Positions 1 through 6,566 of a stretch of 18,553 nt of DNA are shown in pieces. The notes under the pieces were generated by a model. The model saw nothing but the letters and a program-made list of their open reading frames with translations, was not told the origin of the DNA and made no database searches. Position numbers and translations under genes: made by a program. Each line of letters starts with the position of its first letter. Position 1 is the stretch's first letter. The stretch comes from XYB2-FULL-45-11 sp964360375 (GTDB lineage Bacteria; Patescibacteriota; Patescibacteriia; UBA9934; GWF2-40-263): contig CAYHWG010000016.1 of assembly GCA_964360375.1 (NCBI GenBank), positions 1 through 18,553 on the forward strand, in the 5' to 3' direction.

Positions 1-1
1 A

Positions 2-565
2 ATTCTTTTTATACAACTCACAGATCTTCTTGATCAAAAACAAACAGAGTCTGAAACAACCAAACAAAAAATCGATCTTGAAGCTCTTCAAAAAAAATCT
101 GTTTTACTCTTGCGTCCAATGATTCGAGTCATGGCGCGTCAATTCTTGTTCGTGATTGTTGGATTTATTGCTCTTATTGTTCCCGGAATCATTATGCTTG
201 TGTGGTATGCATTCTCACAAACAGCTCTCGTGATCGACGAGAAAAAAGATATGGAGGCTTTAGCCTTTAGCAAATCCTTAGGAAAAGGTCGATTACTTTG
301 CGTTGGGTATCGTCTCATAGCAGGTCCGTTTCTGGTTGGGTTCATCTTTTCTATTGTGATCATCATTCTTTTCTCTCTCATTTCCATATTCACAGGAACA
401 GACCTCGTTCAAACAATCACAGAAAATAAGATTCCTGCATGGATGAATCTCCTTCAGTCGAGTTTGGAAATTTTTACGATGCCACTTATTGCGATTTATA
501 TGGTTTTTTTGTATAAAGATTTAAAAAAGAACCCTCTCGAAAAAACATCGACTGTTGTTGTATAA
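2..565 (+). CDS. Partial polytopic membrane protein (5' end outside window)
   Basis: The reading frame is open from base 2 with no stop, so the true start lies upstream of the window; a TTG at 110 is only an internal codon. About 187 residues of the C-terminal part are visible: a polar linker, then three hydrophobic stretches (near FLFVIVGFIALIVPGIIMLV, FLVGFIFSIVIIILFSLI and LEIFTMPLIAIYMVFL). The pattern 'IVPGII..VWYAFSQTALVIDEK....ALAFSKSLGKGR' resembles the membrane domain shared by glycerophosphodiester-phosphodiesterase-associated and DUF975-like proteins, where a PG turn precedes a helix, then an acidic loop and a 'S..L.KGR' segment. That is family resemblance by eye; no catalytic domain is visible and no function is assigned. 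It ends six bases before gatB, so the two are probably co-transcribed. Confidence 0.7.
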   Translation: MLFIQLTDLLDQKQTESETTKQKIDLEALQKKSVLLLRPMIRVMARQFLFVIVGFIALIVPGIIMLVWYAFSQTALVIDEKKDMEALAFSKSLGKGRLLCVGYRLIAGPFLVGFIFSIVIIILFSLISIFTGTDLVQTITENKIPAWMNLLQSSLEIFTMPLIAIYMVFLYKDLKKNPLEKTSTVVV

Positions 566-571
566 AAAAAT

Positions 572-2107
572 ATGCTTGTTCCCGTGATTGGACTTGAAAT
601 CCATGTCCAACTGAAAACAAAATCAAAAATGTTTTGTGCTTGTCCCGCACACGATTTTGGTGCTGCACCAAACACGCATGTTTGTAACATTTGTCTTGGG
701 CACCCAGGCACACTCCCTGTTCCAAACAAACAAGCTGTTCGTTTTGGGACGATGATGGGGCTTGCACTCAATTGCGAAATTGCCGAACATTCCAAATTTG
801 ATCGAAAAAATTATTTTTACCCAGATTTACCAAAAGCGTACCAAATTTCTCAATTTGATTTACCAATTGCCGTAAACGGCTTTCTCGAGATTAAGGTCGA
901 GAACCCCCCTCCTTCAAAAGGAGGGGTTGGGGGTGGTCGCACACACATACGTATCGGGATCACACGAGCACATCTTGAAGAAGATGCGGCAAAAAACACC
1001 CACGATGTAAACGGGAAAACGCTCGTAGATTTCAATCGCGGAGGCACGCCGCTCATCGAGATTGTTACAGAACCAGATTTTAAAAATGCGCAAGAAGCGA
1101 AAATCTTTTTGCATGAACTCCGACTCATCGCTCGATACTTAGGAATCTCAAACGCAGACATGGAAAAAGGTCATATGCGATGTGACGCGAATATTTCTTT
1201 ACGTGAACTCGATCACGAAGGAAATATTGTCGGAGCACGTTTCAATACAAAAACCGAAATTAAAAATCTCAATTCATTTCGACATGTCGAACGCGCGCTT
1301 GAATTTGAAATCAAACGCCAAACAAAATTATGGGAAGACGGCACACCCGTTACTGTTTGTACCACACGTGGATGGAACGAACTCAAGGGGGTCACAGAAC
1401 TTCAACGATCAAAAGAAGAAGCAGCAGATTATCGCTATTTCCCAGAGCCCGATATCCCGCCGCTTGCGCTCGGTGATCTCGCTGAAGAACTGACTCAAAG
1501 CATGCCGGAACTCCCAGCAGCGCGTCGAGCACGCTTTGTCGAGGAGTACGGGCTTAAACCATCGGACGCCGCACAAATGTGTGATGACCCAGCTCTTGCA
1601 GATTTTGCGGAACAAACCTTCTCTGAACTCCAAGAATGGCTCGGCTCGCAAGAAGGTGATCTTGATTGGGAAACGGAACGACCAAAAATGGCGCGACTTG
1701 TTTCCGGCTGGCTCCTCTCAAAACTCGGTGGACTCATGACGGAACGCGGAATCGATATTCGCATCAGTAAAATCTCCCCAGAAAATTTTGCGGAATTTAT
1801 CACCCTTATTGCCACCACCAAACTAAACGGCACGAACGGACTCAAAGTATTAAACGCCATGCTCGATGATGGAAGTGATCCAACACATCTCATGGAAGAC
1901 TTAAAACTCGGTACCATGCAAGACGCAGGCGCGCTTGCAGACATCATCGATCGCGTGCTCGCACAAAACCCAAGCGAGGTTGCTCGATTCCAATCTGGCG
2001 AAGAAAAACTGATCGCATTTTTTGTGGGACTTGTCATGAAAGAAACCGAAGGCTCCGCGGATCCTGGTCTCACACGCAATCTGATTCTTGTAAAATTGAA
2101 ATCTTAG
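572..2107 (+). CDS. gatB: Asp-tRNA(Asn)/Glu-tRNA(Gln) amidotransferase subunit B
   Basis: GatB is the kinase/tRNA-binding subunit of GatCAB, which converts mischarged Glu-tRNA(Gln) and Asp-tRNA(Asn) to the correct aminoacyl-tRNAs. The N-terminal cradle domain carries VIGLEIHVQLKT (residues 5-16), a CxC...CxxC set (C22, C24, C38, C41), KNYFYPDLPKAYQISQFDLP (79-98), RGGTPLIEIVTEPDF and MEKGHMRCDANISLR. The C-terminal third is the helical GatB/YqeY tRNA-binding domain, with the usual TKLNGTNGLKVLNAML motif. At 511 aa it is slightly longer than the usual 470-500. The excess includes about 14 residues (about 110-123, NPPPSKGGVGGGRT) between 'VNGFLEI' and 'IRIGITRAHLEEDA', encoded by a palindromic repeat. 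The ATG lies 6 nt after the preceding stop with no SD, but VPVIGLEIHVQL is the family's usual N-terminus, so the start is secure. gatA and gatC are not in the window. Confidence 0.97.
   Translation: MLVPVIGLEIHVQLKTKSKMFCACPAHDFGAAPNTHVCNICLGHPGTLPVPNKQAVRFGTMMGLALNCEIAEHSKFDRKNYFYPDLPKAYQISQFDLPIAVNGFLEIKVENPPPSKGGVGGGRTHIRIGITRAHLEEDAAKNTHDVNGKTLVDFNRGGTPLIEIVTEPDFKNAQEAKIFLHELRLIARYLGISNADMEKGHMRCDANISLRELDHEGNIVGARFNTKTEIKNLNSFRHVERALEFEIKRQTKLWEDGTPVTVCTTRGWNELKGVTELQRSKEEAADYRYFPEPDIPPLALGDLAEELTQSMPELPAARRARFVEEYGLKPSDAAQMCDDPALADFAEQTFSELQEWLGSQEGDLDWETERPKMARLVSGWLLSKLGGLMTERGIDIRISKISPENFAEFITLIATTKLNGTNGLKVLNAMLDDGSDPTHLMEDLKLGTMQDAGALADIIDRVLAQNPSEVARFQSGEEKLIAFFVGLVMKETEGSADPGLTRNLILVKLKS
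902..939. repeat. Palindromic repeat inserted in frame in gatB
   Basis: CCCCTCCTT (906-914), a 3-nt loop, then AAGGAGGGG (918-926) form a perfect 9-bp hairpin followed by TTGGGGGTGGTCG. The same unit, AACCCCCCTCC...GGAGGGG.TGGG...GGTGGTCG, recurs at 4959-5036 inside miaB. It encodes a Pro/Gly-rich segment absent from the GatB consensus. Confidence 0.9.
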
Positions 2108-2120
2108 CCCAAAAAATACA

Positions 2121-2159
2121 AAAAAAGCAGTTTTTCTCTTGACAAAACTGCTTTTTTTT
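2121..2159 (+). terminator. Rho-independent terminator after gatB
   Basis: AAAAAAGCAGTTTT (2121-2134) pairs with AAAACTGCTTTTTT (2144-2157) around a 9-nt loop, giving a 14-bp stem ending in a run of eight Ts. It lies 13 nt after the gatB stop. The flanking A and T runs would make it partly bidirectional, but the only upstream gene is on the plus strand. Confidence 0.9.
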
Positions 2160-2207
2160 GTTGAAATACCTCGTCGTATACCATTTCTGTATATGGCTTT
2201 CACAAAA

Positions 2208-2214
2208 AAGGAGG
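2208..2214 (+). promoter_or_regulatory. Strong Shine-Dalgarno for a GTG start
   Basis: AAGGAGG ends 4 nt before GTG at 2219 and decides that start, because no in-frame ATG lies nearby. Most genes in this window have no recognisable SD. Confidence 0.8.
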
Positions 2215-2218
2215 CTTC

Positions 2219-3058
2219 GTGGAAGAAGATGCAAAACTGTTCATTTCACTCACAGATGAAGATGAAATCGTTCTGAATTTTCCAGACGGTTTACGTCATT
2301 CAACGGGACTCTTCCCGAATGAACAAGAGTACAAAACTGCACAAGCTTACTTTGACACAACAATCGGTCGCAGTATTGTCATGCAACTTCGCTCACGCGA
2401 AATTTATGACGATCTGACAGAACTGTTGTTGCGCGCTCCAGCTCGTGCGATGATCCAAAAAACCCTTGAACGTCACAGCTCGAAAAAATTCGACGGAACG
2501 ATGTCCTTGCTCGTATTGGACCTGGATTTTTTCCGCGATGTAAACAATACCTACGGACATACGGCCGGCGACCGTGTCTTGCAATGGTTTTCCCAAATTT
2601 TACGAAGTCAAACCCGTGGTGGAGATATTGTCGCACGATGGGGCGGTGAGGAATTCGTCGTTGTTGCATTTGCAAATAAACCACATGATATTGTCGAGCA
2701 TCGGAATCAATGCAAAGCGTTCAGTGACACAATTCTCACGGAACGGAAAGAATCCATTCGCGCATCAACAGGAACAACAGCGATGAGTCTCGACGATCTC
2801 TTCCGAGTCGGTAACATGGTTTCCGAACGCATTCGATCAAGCGCAGAACGCTCCAAATGCTACATCGACAGTGTCGAAATTCAACAAACAGTGACCATCG
2901 GAGTCGCTACACAATACATTACACCGGACTGTCCCGTAGATGGGATCTTTAACGCGTTGTTTGAACGAGCGGACGCGGCTTTGCGTGAAGGAAAAACAAA
3001 AAATGAACGCAATCGCGTTCATTTGACTCCCCTTCTCTGGCCGAAAGCAAAATCCTAA
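2219..3058 (+). CDS. GGDEF-domain protein, probable diguanylate cyclase
   Basis: The GGDEF domain makes cyclic di-GMP from two GTP. Residues 1-65 are an unrecognised, soluble N-terminal segment with no predicted membrane helix. The domain starts at DDLTELLLRAPAR (64-76), the usual 'D.LT.L.NR' entry. It continues with the metal-binding LDLDFFRDVN (100-109) and GHTAGD (113-118), an RxxD inhibitory site (RGGD, 133-136) and the active-site loop GGEEF (142-146). Near the end come VTIGVA and 'ERADAALREGKTKNERNRV'. Signature residues for GTP and metal binding are kept; the usual FK is FR. Between GGEEF and VTIGVA there are about 35 more residues than usual. It has its own SD and terminator, so it is a single-gene unit. 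I could not place a convincing promoter; weak candidates overlap the gatB terminator. A c-di-GMP effector or phosphodiesterase is not seen nearby. Confidence 0.92.
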   Translation: MEEDAKLFISLTDEDEIVLNFPDGLRHSTGLFPNEQEYKTAQAYFDTTIGRSIVMQLRSREIYDDLTELLLRAPARAMIQKTLERHSSKKFDGTMSLLVLDLDFFRDVNNTYGHTAGDRVLQWFSQILRSQTRGGDIVARWGGEEFVVVAFANKPHDIVEHRNQCKAFSDTILTERKESIRASTGTTAMSLDDLFRVGNMVSERIRSSAERSKCYIDSVEIQQTVTIGVATQYITPDCPVDGIFNALFERADAALREGKTKNERNRVHLTPLLWPKAKS

Positions 3059-3082
3059 CTCCCTATTTTTGGGGAGTTTTTT
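3057..3082 (+). terminator. Terminator after the GGDEF gene, overlapping the miaA 3' end
   Basis: AACTCCC (3057-3063), 8-nt loop, GGGAGTT (3072-3078), then a T run to 3082. The stem begins within the GGDEF stop codon and contains the last codons and stop of miaA on the other strand. Read on the minus strand it has no T tail, so it serves the plus strand. Confidence 0.85.
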
Positions 3083-4094
3083 CTTTCAAAAACATCTCAA
3101 TAAGATCAATCGCATTTTTTGAATTCATCACCCATTGAATTTTTACCCCACGTTTTCCGGCGGAGCCGGATCCGGCTCCGCCGGAAAACCATGTCATTTG
3201 ACGCTTGGCGTAATGCCGTGTATCTTTTTTGATTTCTTCAATCGCGTCTTTAAGAGATGATTGTCCTTCAAGAAATTTACAAACTTGTCGATACCCGATT
3301 CCGGTCATGCTTTCAATTGTACAGCCCTGTCTGTCCGGCAGGCGGGCATATTTTTCTTTCAACGATCTCACTTCTGTGACGAGTTCATGCGCGATCATTT
3401 CATCAACACGATCATTAATACGCTCATTGAGTATTTCTCGATCCACAGCAATTCCGATTTGCAACACATCGTATTTCGATTCGCCACGAGTTTGTAACTC
3501 AGAAAACGGTTTGCCGGTTAACATCGAGACTTCAAGGGCGCGTACAACACGTCGCTTGTTGTCACGATCGATGTGCTCTGCACCGACAGGATCTAATTTT
3601 TTATAGGCATGAAATAAATCGCCAAGTGATTTCTGTTCAAGTTCTGCTCGAAGCTTCTCGTCAGACGGTGTCGAAGACAGATCGAGGTTATCAATCACGG
3701 CCGAAAGCCACAATCCCGTACCGCCAACAAGGATCGGTACATGTCCACGTTTCAAAATCTCTTCAATCTTTTTCTCAGCATATTCTTTAAACTGTGCAGC
3801 CGAATATTCCTCGTCTGGATTCACAAGATCAATTCCCCAATGAGGAACACCTTCGACAAGAAAGGGTTTATTTAAACCAAATAAATCTTCGATTCGATTA
3901 AGGGTGCCCACAAGAGGCACCCCTACGTTCGCGTCTGGTTCCGGCTTTGCTGTTCCGATATCCATCCCTCGATAGACCATCCGAGAGTCCACAGAAATGA
4001 CTTCTCCACCAAACCGTTTGGCAACATCAATACCAAGCGAAGTTTTTCCGTTCGCGGTTGGACCGACAATAGCAATAAGTTTTGGTTGGGTCAT
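3063..4094 (-). CDS. miaA: tRNA dimethylallyltransferase
   Basis: MiaA transfers a dimethylallyl group to N6 of A37 in tRNAs reading UNN codons; its product is the substrate of MiaB, encoded just upstream. Seen: P-loop GPTANGKT (11-18), SVDSRMVYRGMDIGTAKP (34-51, with Met in place of the usual Gln in 'DS.Q.Y'), VPHWGIDLVNP, ILVGGTGLWLSAV (Trp for the usual Tyr), RRVVRALEV (181-189), SMTGIGYRQV (262-271) and TRHYAKRQMTWF (292-303). At 343 aa it is longer than the usual 290-315. Three segments not in the family consensus explain this, and each coincides with a palindromic DNA element: residues about 56-82, 250-257 and 303-315. The ATG start has no SD; a long hairpin repeat ends 6 nt upstream of it. 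The gene lies 119 nt downstream of miaB, probably in the same transcript. Confidence 0.96.
   Translation of the reverse strand: MTQPKLIAIVGPTANGKTSLGIDVAKRFGGEVISVDSRMVYRGMDIGTAKPEPDANVGVPLVGTLNRIEDLFGLNKPFLVEGVPHWGIDLVNPDEEYSAAQFKEYAEKKIEEILKRGHVPILVGGTGLWLSAVIDNLDLSSTPSDEKLRAELEQKSLGDLFHAYKKLDPVGAEHIDRDNKRRVVRALEVSMLTGKPFSELQTRGESKYDVLQIGIAVDREILNERINDRVDEMIAHELVTEVRSLKEKYARLPDRQGCTIESMTGIGYRQVCKFLEGQSSLKDAIEEIKKDTRHYAKRQMTWFSGGAGSGSAGKRGVKIQWVMNSKNAIDLIEMFLKEKTPQK
3152..3189. repeat. 38-nt perfect palindrome inside miaA
   Basis: Each half is the complement of the other with no loop: the left half-site is GTTTTCCGGCGGAGCCGGA and the centre is GGATCC. It reads SGGAGSGSAGK in the miaA frame, directly after the conserved TWF and before the C-terminal 'KIQWV'. 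Confidence 0.95.
3324..3347. repeat. Quasi-palindromic repeat inside miaA
   Basis: The plus-strand segment GCCCTG..CTGTCCGGCAG..GGGC forms an imperfect hairpin. It encodes ARLPDRQGC (residues about 250-258), between 'LKEKY' and 'ESMTGIGYRQ'. GC-rich CTGTCCGGCAG-type elements of this sort are common dispersed repeats in environmental bacterial genomes (from memory, not checked here). Confidence 0.6.
3865..3926. repeat. Repeat-derived insert inside miaA with two palindromes
   Basis: GGGTGCC (3902-3908) pairs with GGCACCC (3916-3922) over a 7-nt loop. A second palindrome, GGTTTA-TT-TAAACC, lies at 3865-3878. Together they encode most of residues about 56-78, which interrupt MiaA between 'GTAKPEPDA' and 'VPHWGIDL', where family members normally join within a few residues. 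Confidence 0.7.
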
Positions 4095-4100
4095 ACTTTG

Positions 4101-4207
4101 TTGTCATTGCGAGGAGTTCGACGACGAAGCAATCTTTTCGAGATATGAAGATTGGCAAACAGTAAAAAGATTGCTTCGTCGTCGATGACTCCTCCTCGCA
4201 ATGACAA
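4101..4207. repeat. Long inverted repeat between miaB and miaA
   Basis: The left arm starts TTGTCATTGCGAGGAG and the right arm ends CTCGCAATGACAA; both contain CGACGACGAAGCAATCTTTT or its complement. The arms differ by an indel in the core: GAGTTCGACGACG on the left, GAGGAGTCATCGACGACG on the right when read inverted. The loop is about 26 nt. It fills almost the whole miaB-miaA gap. Copies of the family lie at 10409-10498, 12314-12386, 17201-17246 and 17818-17915. Confidence 0.95.
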
Positions 4208-4213
4208 AACAAA

Positions 4214-5701
4214 CTAAATCTGCTCCCCCTCAAGGATCCATGTCTCCGCTTTTTTAATCTTCACATTCACAATCTCTCCCAACAATTCTTTGCCTCCCAC
4301 AAACGTCACGAGTTTCATTTCTCGGGAATTTCCAAAACACATCCCTGGTTGTTTTGCGAGTATTTCTTGAATTTTTTCTGGCATCGCGAGCATTTCGTCT
4401 GTGATCTTTGGAGCTTCGTGTCGTTCGACGAGTACACTCACAACCTGGTCGACGTACTTTTGATTTTTTTCACGAACCACCTCTTCCATCACCGCTTGCA
4501 ATTCATTCCAACGTCGTTTCTTTTCTTCTTGCGTCACATCATCCTTAAACGCTCGTTTTGCAGCGGTCCCAGATCGTTCCGAATATTTTGCTGTGTAGCC
4601 GATATCAAACTTCACCTCGCGATACAAGTCGATCGTCTTTTGAAATTGTTCTCGTGATTCACCGGAAAAACCAACAATGATGTCCGTACCAATCGCGAGA
4701 TTCGGAATCTTCGCGCGCAGTCGAGAAACCACCTCATGAAATTGCTCGATCGTATATCGGCGATTCATGCGACGAAGAACCTCATTATCTCCCGCCTGAA
4801 CCGGAAGATGAATGAAATTGACGTGTGCCGGAAGTGTCATCGCCTCAATCACCTCATCTGTCATATGAAGCGGATGCGGGGCAGTAAAATGGAGTCGTTT
4901 AATCTCCAGAATCTGATTCACCTCCCAAAGCAGGCCAGCAAAGTGATTGTTGTTGCGCGAACCCCCCTCCTTTACAAGGAGGGGCTGGGCCGTTCGAGGC
5001 TCTGAGGAGCCCTCAGGTTCTCGAAGAGGGTGGTCGTGTCCTGAGTACGGATTCCCTTTTGAAAAATTCTCAACATCTGACGCAATATAACTGTTCACCG
5101 TTTGCCCAAGCAATGTAACCTCGACACATCCATGCAACGCCAAATCTCGAATCTCATCAAGAATATCTTTGACGGATCGATTCTTCTCAAGTCCTCGCGC
5201 AAACGGCACCACACAATACGTACAAAACTTGTTACAGCCGGTTTGAATGCTCACAAATGCCTGACGAACCGAATGTCGCTCAGGTTTTATCTTCAGGTAA
5301 TCTTCAACAAGATCTGCGCTGTTTACCATTTCCGGTCTGAGTTCCCCAATCCATCGCGGTAACTGTCCCATATCGGCCGTTGGAAAATACAAATCCACAC
5401 TCGGAATTTTTTTGCGAATCACTCCATCACGATCACGTCCTGCCATGCAGCCAGTAATCGCGAGAATTAATTTCGGATTTATTTCTTTTATTTTTTCAAG
5501 TTCATGCACTTTACTGAACACACGATCCTCCGCCTGTTGTCGAACGGAACAGGTGTTAATCACGATCAAATCCGCATCTAATGGTTCATCTGTCGAAACA
5601 AAACCCAATTGAGCGAGCAGAGCAGACATGCGCTCGGAATCATTTTTGTTCATTTGGCAACCATAGGTGATCAAATGATATTGAGGCGATTTGGACAACA
5701 T
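4214..5701 (-). CDS. miaB: tRNA-2-methylthio-N6-dimethylallyladenosine synthase
   Basis: MiaB is a radical-SAM methylthiotransferase that adds the 2-methylthio group to i6A37. The N-terminal UPF0004 domain supplies the auxiliary-cluster cysteines C15 (YGCQMN), C51 (NTCSVR) and C85 (GCMAGR). The radical-SAM motif is CNKFCTYC (C156, C160, C163). Further on come LHFTAPHP, HLPVQAG, RRMNRRYT and TDIIVGFSGES, then a C-terminal TRAM RNA-binding domain ending in GEIVNVKIKKAETWIL. Minor departures include GQTVNSY for GQNVNSY. Residues about 219-252 form an insert between 'VNSY' and 'FAGLLWEV', encoded by two nested palindromic repeats. MiaA downstream supplies its substrate, so the pair is a functional operon. 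There is no SD. A possible extended -10 (TGATACTCT, minus strand, 5711-5719) would place transcription start a few bases before the ATG, giving a nearly leaderless mRNA; this is tentative. Confidence 0.96.
   Translation of the reverse strand: MLSKSPQYHLITYGCQMNKNDSERMSALLAQLGFVSTDEPLDADLIVINTCSVRQQAEDRVFSKVHELEKIKEINPKLILAITGCMAGRDRDGVIRKKIPSVDLYFPTADMGQLPRWIGELRPEMVNSADLVEDYLKIKPERHSVRQAFVSIQTGCNKFCTYCVVPFARGLEKNRSVKDILDEIRDLALHGCVEVTLLGQTVNSYIASDVENFSKGNPYSGHDHPLREPEGSSEPRTAQPLLVKEGGSRNNNHFAGLLWEVNQILEIKRLHFTAPHPLHMTDEVIEAMTLPAHVNFIHLPVQAGDNEVLRRMNRRYTIEQFHEVVSRLRAKIPNLAIGTDIIVGFSGESREQFQKTIDLYREVKFDIGYTAKYSERSGTAAKRAFKDDVTQEEKKRRWNELQAVMEEVVREKNQKYVDQVVSVLVERHEAPKITDEMLAMPEKIQEILAKQPGMCFGNSREMKLVTFVGGKELLGEIVNVKIKKAETWILEGEQI
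4959..5036. repeat. Palindromic repeat inserted in frame in miaB (gatB-type)
   Basis: On the plus strand GAACCCCCCTCC, hairpin arms CCCCTCCTT (4964-4972) and AAGGAGGGG (4976-4984), then CTGGG and, after a nested element, GGGTGGTCG. This matches the gatB copy at 902-939, in the opposite orientation relative to the coding strand. Confidence 0.92.
4993..5025. repeat. Second palindrome nested inside the miaB repeat
   Basis: TTCGAGGCTCTGAGG (4993-5007), AGC, CCTCAGGTTCTCGAA (5011-5025): 12 of 15 arm positions are complementary. It splits the TGGG/GGTGGTCG tail that is contiguous in the gatB copy. Confidence 0.85.
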
Positions 5702-5767
5702 AATGCGACGAGAGTATCAGAAAACATCAAAAAAATAAAGGATATCCCCATATTAACCTAAAAAAGA

Positions 5768-5799
5768 TTGACGAAACCTGTTTTTTTTGCTACTATAAT
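5768..5799 (+). promoter_or_regulatory. Sigma-70-type promoter for the 216-aa protein gene
   Basis: TTGACG (5768-5773), 17-nt spacer, then TACTAT (5791-5796) preceded by an extended TG. A perfect TATAAT overlaps at 5794-5799 with a 20-nt spacer. It lies in the 144-nt divergent gap between miaB and the 5846 gene; the remainder of that gap is AT-rich with nothing else recognisable. Confidence 0.75.
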
Positions 5800-5845
5800 G
5801 TAAAATTTTAAAGAACCTCACTTATTCAACTTCTAAAATAGAATT

Positions 5846-6496
5846 ATGTCTCATATCGAAGGAGCTCCAGGCGCAGACGCAGAACATGCGGATTGGAAAG
5901 CGCCAGAAAAACCAGAACCAACCGTAGCGGATGCGGAAGCAAGAATATCTGGATCTGTTCCAGAAATTAAAAAACCTGAAAGTGATGAAGAACGATCTCG
6001 ACGCGAAGGAAGAGCCAGAGACATGGCAAGACAAGCAACAATGCATGGAGGAATCGGAACCTTGGGTGTCCCAAGAAACAGAGATCGAATCGATCGTATT
6101 TCTCCTGCAGTTGATACAACCCCTCAACTTTCTGGAGATGATTCAAACACACAAGATGCCTGGGATTCTTTTTCTGACAGTGACGCCCGTTTTGATGCGC
6201 TTGTTGCTGCTGGTGTTCCAAAAAATGAAGCGTTACACATGAATTCCGCTATCGATTTAAAAACATGGGCAGAAAAGAAACGAGGATTTTTTGCGAGTAT
6301 AAAAGATGCATTCAATCCTGTTGATAAAGCAGAGGCATACAATACCTTTACCATAAATAATTCAAACAAAGACAACAAGAGTGGCGGATTATCACAAGAA
6401 GGTCGTGATGTCATGAAAGGTGCTGCAGGAAATCGAGCTGAACATTCATCTAACACATCTGGAACCGGAACAAATAAGGAGCCAGGCGTTCGATAA
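5846..6496 (+). CDS. Hypothetical hydrophilic protein, 216 aa
   Basis: I do not recognise this gene. The protein is soluble and highly charged, with no signal peptide or membrane segment. Residues 1-100 are rich in Ala, Glu, Pro and Asp and are probably disordered. Residues about 110-170 look folded (ARFDALVAAGVPKNEALHM...LKTWAEKKRGFFASIKDAF). The last 40 residues are Ser/Asn/Gly-rich. The folded part resembles by eye a segment of the 809-aa protein downstream (SMVAFGFPEKF...LKQIWDTY...). Support for it being a real gene: a good promoter at 5768 and a terminator right after the stop. There is no SD at the ATG; the leader would be about 43 nt. It opens the block of unknown genes that runs to 10331. 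Confidence 0.75.
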   Translation: MSHIEGAPGADAEHADWKAPEKPEPTVADAEARISGSVPEIKKPESDEERSRREGRARDMARQATMHGGIGTLGVPRNRDRIDRISPAVDTTPQLSGDDSNTQDAWDSFSDSDARFDALVAAGVPKNEALHMNSAIDLKTWAEKKRGFFASIKDAFNPVDKAEAYNTFTINNSNKDNKSGGLSQEGRDVMKGAAGNRAEHSSNTSGTGTNKEPGVR

Positions 6497-6506
6497 TTTT
6501 CTAAAG

Positions 6507-6536
6507 AAAATGCATTCAACAATGAATGCATTTTTT
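6507..6536 (+). terminator. Terminator after the 216-aa protein gene
   Basis: AAAATGCATTCA (6507-6518), loop ACAA, TGAATGCATTTT (6523-6534), ending in six Ts. Perfect 12-bp stem. Confidence 0.92.
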
Positions 6537-6541
6537 GATAC

Positions 6542-6566
6542 AAAAAAACTCTGAAATTTCAGAGTT
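6542..6566 (-). terminator. Terminator of the paralog operon (minus strand)
   Basis: The perfect 20-nt palindrome AACTCTGAAATTTCAGAGTT (6547-6566) is followed on the minus strand by a T run (complement of 6542-6548). It overlaps the stop codon of the 259-aa gene. With the plus-strand terminator 10 nt away, it insulates the convergent genes. Confidence 0.9.

Noticed and set aside
1495..2079. 194-aa minus-strand frame inside gatB
   Set aside because: Antisense shadow of a conserved gene; Ser-rich composition and no family resemblance.
4027..4233. Small minus-strand reading frame between miaB and miaA (68 aa)
   Set aside because: It is the translated repeat (CHCEE... peptides), overlaps the 5' part of miaA in another frame and has no ribosome site.
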